From Trigonopsis variabilis (Eukaryota; Ascomycota; Trigonopsidomycetes; Trigonopsidales; Trigonopsidaceae), in NCBI GenBank assembly GCA_003707065.3, contig PPXM03000002.1, positions 1,240,001 through 1,304,000 of the forward strand: 64,000 nt of DNA, in the 5' to 3' direction. Numbering within the stretch: the first letter of the stretch is position 1; every line of letters starts with the position of its first letter. Positions 55,579 through 64,000 of this stretch are shown here, in pieces. The position numbers and the translations under genes were made by a program. The notes under the pieces were generated by a model. The model had not been told where the DNA came from, made no database searches, and worked only from the letters and a program-made list of their open reading frames with translations.

Positions 55579-57323
55579 TTACTCTTGCTTGGCCTTGCCA
55601 AAAAGCTCACGTCCTTTGGCTTCCTTATTCACCCAGACAGCAACTGAAGTTTCTGGACAGATAAATGTTCCCCATCCGTCTTTATCGATCTCGACTTCAT
55701 ATCCCTTCTCCCATTCTAATACGTCTGTCCATTTTTCTCCTGCGTGGATTGAGCCGACGTTCATGCGTTTCTCACCAGGTGCTGCATTGGAAATGACCAC
55801 AGCCATTCCGTCCGGTTTGTCCCAAGTCCCTTTTCGAACCCACCCGACGCAAGTAGGATAGTCGAAATAGTCTTCTTGCTCTCCATAGGCGTATAATCGG
55901 CGAGCTATAATGAAATCGAGCAGCTGGCCTCCGCAGGCGGGAGGTTCGGCATGATCACCGCAAATGCCATATAGATCACCCCAGAATATACATGGGTAGC
56001 CGCTGTTTCGGAACAAAATGAGAGCATATGCCAAGGGCTTAAAGAATCCTTCTATAGGAGCTTCTAGTGCTTGGCCTGGCTGTGTATCGTGGTTCATTAC
56101 CAGAGTGACGGCTGCGACGGGATTACTTTGAACTAAGGAACCATCAAAGATCTTTCTCAAGTCATATTCAGGGGTTTTAGATGCTTCAGAAAAATTATAG
56201 ACTAACGGCGCATCAAAAAGGCTCAATTTTCCTGCGAAACCATCGAGATAGTTATTCATGAGGTCGAGATTATCTTTCCAGAATTCTCCAACAAAGAAAT
56301 AATCTTTATTAGAGTGGTCTTTGAGGTGATTTACAAAGACTTCCAGAAAGTCCCTGGAAAAATGTTTAATAGCATCAAACCGCATGCCTCCTAGACTGAG
56401 TTCCTTTGAGATCCACAGCCCCCAGTCTAGAAGATCTTTCCTGACTTCGGGGTGATCATGATCAATATCAGCAAACATAAGATAGTCATAGTTGCCGTTT
56501 TCTTTGTCGACCCCATCGACAGCCCATTTTTTGCCATCGCCTACAATTTTATAGATGGCCTTTTTCTTGGTGGCTTCGTCCCAGTCCGTTCCGGTGAAGT
56601 GGTACCAATGCCACTTCATGGCTGAATATTGGTCTCCTCTTCCGGGGAAATTGAATCCAAGCCAACCGTCGATCTCATGCCTATCACTAATGACTCTTGT
56701 CCGATCTGAGGGTCAGAGATAGATCTATTACTAATATTCACCATTAGGATCTACTTCTTCTACCATGCATCTCTCAGTGGTGTCAGCGCCAGCCTTATGG
56801 TTGAGGACAGCATCAGAGTCTAGGTGGTTAGATAGGAAGGTGAACACTGGCACTAACAGATAAGAAGATTATTGTTTTTTGCAGTTTTGACCAGAGCCGT
56901 CAGATCCTCCTTGGATCCCCATTTTGTTGCCTTGGATCCTTTTTGGTCGAATTCTTAAATGACTTAGTTTCCTATGGACACAGCGTTATCTACCTCCAAG
57001 ATCCCATAGATCATAGCTAGCAGTCAGCAATGCGAGGGTTATAATAACATACATATCGTATCCATTACCCGATGGAGAGGAGGCTTTACAAGGTGAAGGA
57101 ATCCAGGCTGCGGTGATTCCGTATTTAGACATCTGAGGGATTTTCGCAGTCACATTTTTCCTATGAGGTAAATAACATCATCAATTATCCTCTAACCAGT
57201 GTTTGTGGTCATCTTTTTGTTATCAAACTGAATCAGATCTGGTTTACCTGGGATGTACCACTCAAATGCCTGGATCATTGTAGCATTCTCCTCTGTTGGT
57301 TGTCTTTCTTGGTCCTGAGTCAT
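55579..57323 (-). CDS. Intracellular alpha-amylase (GH13, bacterial-liquefying type)
   Basis: Hydrolyses internal alpha-1,4 bonds of glucans. Seven exons: 57323-57248, 57212-57197, 57160-57053, 57016-56994, 56953-56858, 56819-56742 and 56705-55579; introns 35, 36, 36, 40, 38 and 36 nt; 507 residues. Splicing rebuilds MIQAFEWYIPDDHKHWKNV, IPSPCKASSPSGNGYDIYDL, SDAVLNHKAGADTTERC, HEIDGWLGFNFPGRGDQYSA. The catalytic nucleophile is Asp in GGMRFDAIKHFSRDF, the acid/base Glu in YFFVGEFWKDN, and the transition-state Asp in VTLVMNHDTQPGQ. No signal peptide, so it probably acts in the cytosol on glycogen or in wall alpha-glucan synthesis. Exon 2 is a 16-nt and exon 4 a 23-nt microexon. Confidence 0.94.
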
Positions 57324-58414
57324 TGTAATTGTCTCGATCTAAATATCAAGTGTTCTTTCTCTCAAATAAATAAGGTAGTTTACAAGTGATAGGAATCGAA
57401 ACGTGTAAGAGCTGCACAAGATCGAGAGGGATGAGCCGGATTGGGACTAGGCATCGTCTAGTCACGTGGCGGGTGTCGCTTACAGGAAGAACGAAGTTAG
57501 ATAGAGGTTCAGAATGACTGCTAGTTAATTATCATAATCTTTTTATTCTACGGTATGACAAAATCTCTAAAAAAAACTGTCTCACTCTCACTCGACTACG
57601 GCTAGTGAGATGAGCTGATGTGATAGATTAGCTGATGGAACGGGCTATCCTGATTAGGGCAGCGCCAATGATGCTTTTAACCCTTTTTGTGCAAAATCCG
57701 CCCAGAGCGCAGAGAGCTACCATTGAGCTCATCGCTTTCTGTGAGTAAATTACGTAAATCCGAGTGCACACTAGAAAGCGTCGGAAAGGACAGAATTATA
57801 GCCATATAGCTGACTACCTTTTACAAGACAAGGCTTGAACAGACTAGGATGGAAAATAGCAGCGACTGCCGAGTGGATTTCTCACATACGAGAGACGAAG
57901 CAATTATCACTTTACTCCTTTTGTAGTACGATAACTATAGAAAGAATGAGCATTTCTGGCTTGGGTACTTTCACATGCAAACCTTAAATCCTCGGCTGAC
58001 TTTTGTCAAAGCTGTTGTTTTTATTCAGAAATATATGAAACTTTCAGCCTTTTTACTCTACCGTAGGTAAAGATAAATGGTATTTAAGCTTGACGAAGAG
58101 GAGAGACGTATAGGTTGCAAGAGGAAATGCAGACGATGCATCTTTACAAGGGCGGGTCGCAGGCTACTGAAAGAATCTTGCTGTTGGTTCTTTGAATAGC
58201 CTCCTGTTCCTCTGAATTAATGGAGATTCTAGGGAGGTGACCTGCGTCCAGGATCCAGTATACAATAAGTAGCATGCTGTTGACATAGATGCAATTGAGA
58301 TATATTGATTTACAGTCCCTGTAACGACCAGAAATAGGTATCGCATTGGGAAAACGGAGTAGGAGAATACTTGCTGCGAGGAAAATCAAAAGCAGATTAT
58401 TACAACTTTATAAA
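57324..58414. other. Divergent promoter region, 1.1 kb
   Basis: Between amylase (minus) and SWD3 (plus). Contains a CACGTG box near the amylase. Minus frames at 58144-58389 give a hydrophobic peptide faintly like a Pmp3-type protein, but the reading frame does not hold the motif and I reject it. Confidence 0.5.
57463..57468. promoter_or_regulatory. CACGTG E-box upstream of the amylase gene
   Basis: Palindromic CACGTG in the context TAGTCACGTGGCG, 140 bp upstream of the amylase ATG. Fourth such box found in a promoter in this window. Confidence 0.35.
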
Positions 58415-59487
58415 ATGACAGAAGATGAACAAGATAGCAAACGAGTTAAAATAGATTGGACTCCAGATTACAAGATCAAGACGATTCTGAGAGGACACCA
58501 AGCGACAGTAACTAGCGCAAAGTTCAGCCCGACAGGGGAATTCATTGCCAGTGTTTGTAAGTAAAATGGACGATCTGGATCCAGGATCTAACTATGAGCG
58601 AGCGATCGGTCCCTTCGCGTCTGGAAGGCCTCCACTGGAACGTTAATTGATACGATTTATGGCCATAGCAGTGGGTTATCTGATCTAGCATGGGACCCTA
58701 CAGGCAAATATATAGCGACGGCCTCGGATGATAAGCTGATTCGGATTTGGGACGTGTTTGAGACCAAGACGGTACGAATCTTGAAAGGTCATACTGCCTA
58801 TGTGTTGAGCGTCTGTTTCAACTACAAAGGAAACCTTCTAGTTTCGGGAAGTTTTGATGAGTCGGTACGATTGTGGGATGTTCTAAAAGGTCAATGCCTG
58901 CGTGTTCTGCCTGCTCATTCAGATCCAGTCGCTTCTGTGGATTTTTGTAAAGATGGAACGTTGATCGTTTCTTGCTCTTATGATGGATTGATGTAAGATC
59001 ACTTTCGCGCCTTACTTACCACCTTCTAGTCGAATATGGGACACCGGTTCTGGGCAATGTCTCAAGACTCTAATAGGAGAATCGAAATCACCAGTCACCG
59101 CAGTCCGATTCTCCCCAAATGGTCTCTATATCTTAAGTACGAGTCTTGATAGCAACATGCGACTGTGGGATTACATACGAGGAAGTGTTGTCAAGACCTA
59201 TAGTGATCTCGAACTAAAAGACTCTAAAATGGTAGGGTTCAACTGTTTTATCAATTCTGGGAGCGGCTATGTGTACGTATGAGGAAATCGTTATCTCTAA
59301 CGCCAGTGCCGCAGGTACTCCTCTCGGTGCGATTAAAATATGGAACGTGCAATCAAAGGCCCTTGTGTCTACGCTGACAGTCGATGACACCCAAGGCCCA
59401 GTCATAGCCTTGGATTCCTTCGTCGACGGCAAGAAGTTGGTTTCTAGCTTGGGCAATGAAGTTATAATTTGGTATACGGAGCGATAA
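58415..59487 (+). CDS. SWD3: WD-repeat COMPASS subunit Swd3/WDR5
   Basis: Four exons, 58415-58556, 58599-58992, 59030-59272 and 59307-59487, introns 42, 37 and 34 nt, give 319 residues. The first blade begins [20 protein letters not shown]; classical WD strands follow ([78 protein letters not shown]). The pattern and length match WDR5, including [14 protein letters not shown] before SYDGLIRIWD. The later blades (from about residue 245) are more diverged: [18 protein letters not shown] replaces the usual GSEDN. WDR5/Swd3 binds Set1 and Swd1/RbBP5. The last intron, inside blade six, is fixed by the join GYV-AAGTPLG. Confidence 0.88.
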
Positions 59488-59644
59488 TTCTGGTTACATT
59501 TAATATACGGTTAATTACATGATTTTAGACTTGCCCATATTGATATAGTTGGGAATGGTCCTAACTCGCCCTCCATCGCTATATAAGTTTCATCGCCTGA
59601 CTGTGGACATGCTATGTTAAGCCACTTGTTGTTTTATAACTCAA

Positions 59645-61384
59645 CTATGACACTGCCGTTTTGTTGACGGTCTCAATGTACTCCTCTAGGCCAGTATAAG
59701 GCTCTTCTCCGACATTGACGCCGGCCAGGTACCCGTATCCGATGCAATCTGTAACTCCGACCCCAGTGAAGCAGTTGTTGACAACTGTCAGACGACCGTC
59801 AAATTCTCGTTTGAGATAATCATGCAGAAGCTCCAGCCAAAGAGGATGGTGGACGCCATACTGTGGAATAGCATTTTTCCACGTGGTCACATGGGTAGTG
59901 ACATCGCCGGGAGCAAAGGAATCGAAATCAATTCCAAGTTGTCTCTTGAGAACTGATTTAGCACGATTGATACCTTCAGATTCGGAGGGGATGCTACTTT
60001 CGTCGCTCCATAGATCACCCCCTATCATGCAGGTCAATTTGGATCCAGTCTCGCCTGGAGTTTCCATATTGTATGAATTGAAGATAACACCTAATAGCTG
60101 TTCAGGGTTCTTTCCGATAGCATCAAGAGACCGAGGAATCAAATATCCAAACGATTTCATTGGGAAAATTTGATCTGGAGGTCGGTTGATATAGATGTTG
60201 ACAACCATGACACTGTTTCTCTTCTGGGCACGGAGAGAGCTGACTAGCTGTTTGTCGTCCGAGGATAAGTCGCTATATCGAGGCGACTGTTTGAGGGCAT
60301 CGGATAGAGCCCATGAGGGCAGAGCCGAAATGACTTCATCGAAAATTCTCTCTTCTCGCTTCCCATCTTGATCGGTGACCGCAATTTTGACCTTCTTATC
60401 ATCGTACTCGTCCTTAGGAGGAACCATAGTGATCTCAGATACTTTGGTGTTCTTGAGAATCTTGACATTGCCGCTGGCAGTAATTTTATGGGAAATCTCA
60501 TAGGGAATTGTCTCGAGACCGTTATAGAATGAGAAGAAAGGAGCACTTAGTAGCTTCGCGTTCAGATTTATGTCTCTTGTTTCAAACAATGATCTTGCCA
60601 ACGGTTTTGTCCGTTCTGTCAACGTAGGCTCAGCAATGGTCTCAGCAATCTGTCCTATACTTGACATGATACTTCTTCCCTTTCCTTCTTCCTCCCAAAG
60701 CGCTGTGGCACAGGCTTTCATGCTGAGATCTTTAGTGTCGCCTGCGTAGATCCCTCTAAAAAAAGCCGATGCGAAATTATCAGCAATCTCGGGCCCGAAT
60801 CGACGACGGAAGAACTCGTCGATCGATTCATCATCTACATCCTTTGATCGAAGAGGGTTTTTGTAGACTTCATTGATCAATTCTCGAAAAAACTCTTTGG
60901 AATAGATTTTTTTACCCACAAACGGTAACAGGTCGAGAATCGTAGGCGGGAGATGGACCAACTGGTCGGGATAATAGATTCCTCCTCCGAGAGTCGCCAC
61001 GGTCCAAGGAGGAATCGTAACTGCTGGCAATAACTCCAATTGTTTGACCTAGATATCAGCGACCTTGATTTGAGAATTTAAACGTACCAGTTCTTGTACA
61101 GCAAGTTGATTGAAACTCTTGAGTCCACTGCGGATCGTCCTGGGACCCAAATCAAACAATACGTCATTTTTTATAATCGACCGGACGCATCCTCCTACTC
61201 TAGGCTCCGATTCATATATAACAATTTCGGGAAGATGAGGGGGATCATACCGAGGAATCAATTTCTGCTGAAGAAACCATGCCGAAGTAAGGCCACTCAG
61301 ACCACCGCCTAAAAGTTTTAGTCTCAAATCAACAAAATCCTAACCTAAAATGGCATATGATTTCTTTGTCGGGATTCCGGACAT
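59645..61384 (-). CDS. HEM14: Protoporphyrinogen oxidase, mitochondrial
   Basis: Penultimate enzyme of heme synthesis; oxidises protoporphyrinogen IX to protoporphyrin IX at the inner membrane with FAD. Exons 61384-61345, 61308-61088 and 61048-59645, introns 36 and 39 nt, total 554 residues. The FAD dinucleotide-binding motif is rebuilt by the first splice: SYAIL-GGGLSGLTSAWFLQQ, followed by the acidic IVIYESEPRVGGCVRS. Further family segments are FDLGPRTIRS, RRFGPEIADNFASAFFRGIY and the C-terminal FAD site VGVTDCIGYGYLAGVNVGEE. Starting at TTG 61327 in the second exon would remove half of the nucleotide-binding loop. Confidence 0.95.
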
Positions 61385-62511
61385 GGACTAAAGGCAGAAT
61401 GTCAATGCAATGACGATGTCCGGCACACCTACCTGGTAACGGATTCCCTCTGTTTTCATTCAACTAAGTGATAGACGACGATGGAATTTTAATAGCCCAT
61501 TTAACAGTCAACGATAAACATAAAATCACTTATATGGAGTTAGCAAGTGGTTGTTGAGATGAGTAGTCTAAAACTGGTCATAGATGTATAATGCAATTGA
61601 TTCTCTACATATTTCAGCGCTCGACTAAAACGGGATTCTGACAACTAAATACTAAGCAACCAAGTGACGTGACCAATAACTGTGTCGAAAAACTGTGACG
61701 GGAGCCAGGTTGCTTATTCAAAAACGGCCTCCTCGTGAGAGTCTCTGAAGTAACCACAACTCTCAGAGAAATTCTTGACATAATTTCAGTCACTTATATC
61801 TAATCGCAAGGCATTGATTGACAATTTAGATCTTAAGTGATCTAGCAATGAAAATGTCGAAGAAGGTATAGTTCCTACAACTCTTATCAAGTCATCGGGT
61901 AGGAGGGTAGAAGAGAGTTGGTCGATTTCCAACATAGATCGATATTTTTTGAGCCTTTATAGAAGAACAGATCAACTGTAACTATCTGGTTTGCTAAAAT
62001 CTCCTCTACCACGCCTTGCAGTTAGCCGAGGGTAACTCGTTCTCACGACAACAGTCTACTAAATACTCGTAATCGCGGCATTCACGTAATAAAGAAAGCA
62101 AATTTCCTACTCGAAAACAAATGCGTAACCGTCTCCTGGTGGATATATAATTAAAGCATGAGGGAACGACAGTATTCTGTATGTTGACAAACGCCAATTG
62201 GAGATGTCGGAGAAAGACGCTTCAAACGAAGTGTTCCAGTCTACCCCTCGTTCGTGATATCAAGGGGCTCTTACTAGGCTCACCCTATCAGTTTCGGCTA
62301 TCTTTTAGATAAAGCCTGGGTGTGCCCGTTGTCATGCAGCAAGCCAGAGCGTGCGGTGTCGTATCCAATGCGGTATGCTGTTACGACACCGCAAGGCAAC
62401 TGGGGTCGTGTGTTGGTTGTCTTTGGTCCCAACTGACGATAAGAATAAACAAGAAGACCGAGGGCTAATCTTGTGATTGACATCTGAAGCTCGATTGGAT
62501 AGGCTTTTAAA
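61385..62511. other. Divergent promoter region, 1.1 kb
   Basis: Upstream of HEM14 (minus) and the VHS-GAT gene (plus). No supportable frame; a 63-codon minus frame at 62006-62197 has no domain. Confidence 0.45.
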
Positions 62512-63927
62512 ATGGGATTCTTATCGGACAGCAAACCGTATACTGCTGTGACGGTAACCGTCGAGAATCTCTGTGGAGACCAGTATGAGGAAGAAGACCT
62601 TGACGGTATTTTCGAACTGATCGAAACGATTCGATTAGCTCCTTCAGGCCCGACTGAGGCTGCCCGTGCTATACGCAAGAAGTTAAAGTACGGCACTCCC
62701 CATCGTCAATTGAGGGCCTTGACGATTCTGGATGCCTTGATTGAAAATGGAGGTAAACGGTTTAATTCAAGTTTTGTGGACGGACCATTTGTCGATCGGG
62801 TTAGCTCCATGGTAACAGATCCTACATTGGATCCTGACGTCCGTAATAAACTCTATCGGCTTTTGAAACAGTGGTATGGTGCTTATGGTAAAGATGCTGG
62901 AATTTCTTCTTTGGCTAGGCTGTATCTGCAGATACCAAAGAAGCATGTTCAACGAGCTACGGCCTCCATCGGTTCTCGGCATCAAGCAATGGACAACCCA
63001 GATGATGAATCTCGTTCGAGCTCGAGAGGAGGCGCCCGCCGTCCAAGACGCCGAGAAGATGAGGATGACTACGAAGACGAAGAAAGCGGCTACAGGGCTA
63101 CGCCATCTAGCTCTAATCGTAGCTACCGTGACGATGGTCCACGGTATGAAGGAAGGTCTTCGACTAGAGACAGAGGGAGAGAGGATGACTATCGTGAAGC
63201 CAAAGAAGAAAAGAAACGGGAAAAACGAGAAAGGGCAGCAAAACGAGAAAAGTCTCAACGGTCAAAAGAAGAACGCCGGACAGCAAGAGCGGAAGCAGCC
63301 CGTCTCCGAGCCAGGCAAAACCTGCCCCCATTTGATCTCAATAAAGAGAGGCCCAAGATGCTGCAGATCATGGCTGAAGCCAACACCGCGGCAACGAATT
63401 TACAGAATGCATTAAAAAGAATCGATCGTCAAAATGAGTTGTCGGTTGATGATGAAACGGCTTCTTTGGCGTTTGATAAATGCCGAAGGTTAAGACGCCA
63501 GATATTACGATACATTCAGCTAGTTGAATCGGAGGATTATCTGGGATCGCTCATCCATGCAAATGAAGAGCTGGTTGAGGGTCTCAAGCTTTATGATCGC
63601 TACAGTCGTCCTCCAGGCGACACGGAATCGGAAGGATCCGAGACCAGCGAGGACAGCGACAGTCAGAGCGATAGCGAGAGTGAGAGTGAGACCGAAGAAT
63701 CGGGCTACTTTTCTGAGTCAGAAATATCAAGTACAAGGACAGATTCGCTGACATCTGCCATGTCAAAAACAGTCCTCCATGATGCTCCTGCTGATCGAAG
63801 ACCTCCACCACGACCCCCAGTCGCGAGCAAACCACCGCCTCCTGTTCCGAAGCCTAAGCCGAAAACTCTGCAAGCGGCACCAGTCAAGAAGCAGGTTGAT
63901 CCCTTTGGAGATGAGAATGGGTTTTGA
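62512..63927 (+). CDS. VHS-GAT domain protein, Lsb5-like
   Basis: Intronless, 471 residues. The VHS/ENTH-like domain covers about residues 12-150 (EEEDLDGIFELIETIRLAPS, AARAIRKKLKYGTPHRQLRA, LTILDALIENGG). The middle is a charged disordered region ending in a long Arg/Lys/Glu helix (residues about 225-270). The GAT domain spans about 280-375 (KMLQIMAEANTAATNLQNAL, CRRLRRQILRYIQLVESEDY, LIHANEELVEGLKLYDRYSR). The C terminus has an acidic-Ser stretch, a proline-rich SH3-ligand-type region (RRPPPRPPVASKPPPPVPKP) and ends DPFGDENGF, resembling an endocytic EH-domain-binding DPF/NPF motif. Lsb5 binds Las17/WASP and ubiquitin at endocytic actin patches. Confidence 0.88.
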   Translation: MGFLSDSKPYTAVTVTVENLCGDQYEEEDLDGIFELIETIRLAPSGPTEAARAIRKKLKYGTPHRQLRALTILDALIENGGKRFNSSFVDGPFVDRVSSMVTDPTLDPDVRNKLYRLLKQWYGAYGKDAGISSLARLYLQIPKKHVQRATASIGSRHQAMDNPDDESRSSSRGGARRPRRREDEDDYEDEESGYRATPSSSNRSYRDDGPRYEGRSSTRDRGREDDYREAKEEKKREKRERAAKREKSQRSKEERRTARAEAARLRARQNLPPFDLNKERPKMLQIMAEANTAATNLQNALKRIDRQNELSVDDETASLAFDKCRRLRRQILRYIQLVESEDYLGSLIHANEELVEGLKLYDRYSRPPGDTESEGSETSEDSDSQSDSESESETEESGYFSESEISSTRTDSLTSAMSKTVLHDAPADRRPPPRPPVASKPPPPVPKPKPKTLQAAPVKKQVDPFGDENGF

Positions 63928-64000
63928 TTAACCTTAGTACATGGACTGATCCGAGATCGTAGAAATGCACGTTAATAATTTACAAACATATTAGTCTGAT

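Noticed and set aside
58144-58389. Minus-strand hydrophobic frame faintly like a Pmp3/stress-induced membrane peptide
   Set aside because: The Pmp3 motif is not present in one frame, and no intron pattern restores it; the region is the SWD3 5' flank.

Overview
The window is compact fungal nuclear DNA, with about 43 protein-coding genes on both strands, most of them broken by very short spliceosomal introns. The gene set points to a dikaryotic fungus: an ATP sulfurylase with the fungal C-terminal APS-kinase-like regulatory domain, DASH subunit Spc19, a Sos7-type kinetochore protein, a RAVE/Rogdi subunit, a fungal GH17 wall protein and an Lsb5-like VHS-GAT protein. A basidiomycete is my best guess, from the telobox protein and the intron style, but I cannot name a species. 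I see no mobile element, CRISPR array, rRNA or convincing tRNA.

Layout. 1-7.5 kb: the 3' end of an unidentified low-complexity protein, a choline/ethanolamine kinase, a sodium:solute symporter and a GH17 cell-wall glucanase. 8.9-14 kb: a mitochondrial Mba1/mL45-like protein, Elp6 and a telobox (Myb-type) protein whose DNA-binding domain is split over small exons. 14-16.8 kb is gene-poor. 16.8-30 kb: a basic nuclear protein, Sos7, pantothenate kinase, Ipi3, PAPS reductase, phosphoserine phosphatase, Ap4A phosphorylase, an ASH1/SET2-like methyltransferase and an Mgr3-like TPR protein. 30-44 kb: mitochondrial uS14, a DUF938-like methyltransferase, lipoyl synthase, a SPOUT methyltransferase, ATP sulfurylase, Sec2, PDCD5, Coq4, Rogdi/Rav2, Spc19, a TMEM86/YhhN protein and Mgr2/ROMO1. 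44-64 kb: Efr3, a RecA-fold Rad51-paralogue-like protein, ribosomal protein uL13 (Rpl16), Rpc11, Yar1, an ING-type PHD protein, tRNA adenosine deaminase Tad1, Spp1, an intracellular alpha-amylase, Swd3/WDR5, protoporphyrinogen oxidase and the VHS-GAT protein.

Functional threads. Sulfur assimilation is represented by ATP sulfurylase and PAPS reductase, with lipoyl synthase as a downstream sulfur user. Mitochondrial biogenesis has Mgr2, an Mgr3-like protein, uS14m, an Mba1-like protein, Coq4, lipoyl synthase and protoporphyrinogen oxidase. Chromatin has two COMPASS subunits (Spp1 and Swd3) only 3 kb apart, an ING protein and an ASH1-like methyltransferase. Kinetochore has Sos7 and Spc19. I see no operon-like arrangement.

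The most striking property is the introns. I rebuilt about 58 by joining conserved protein segments in frame, and all but six are 32-42 nt long; a few genes carry introns of 88-318 nt. Several genes consist entirely of exons too short to stand out as open frames (PDCD5, Mgr2, Rpc11). Tail-to-tail gene pairs are extremely tight, in one case sharing a CTAG tetranucleotide as the stop codon on both strands.
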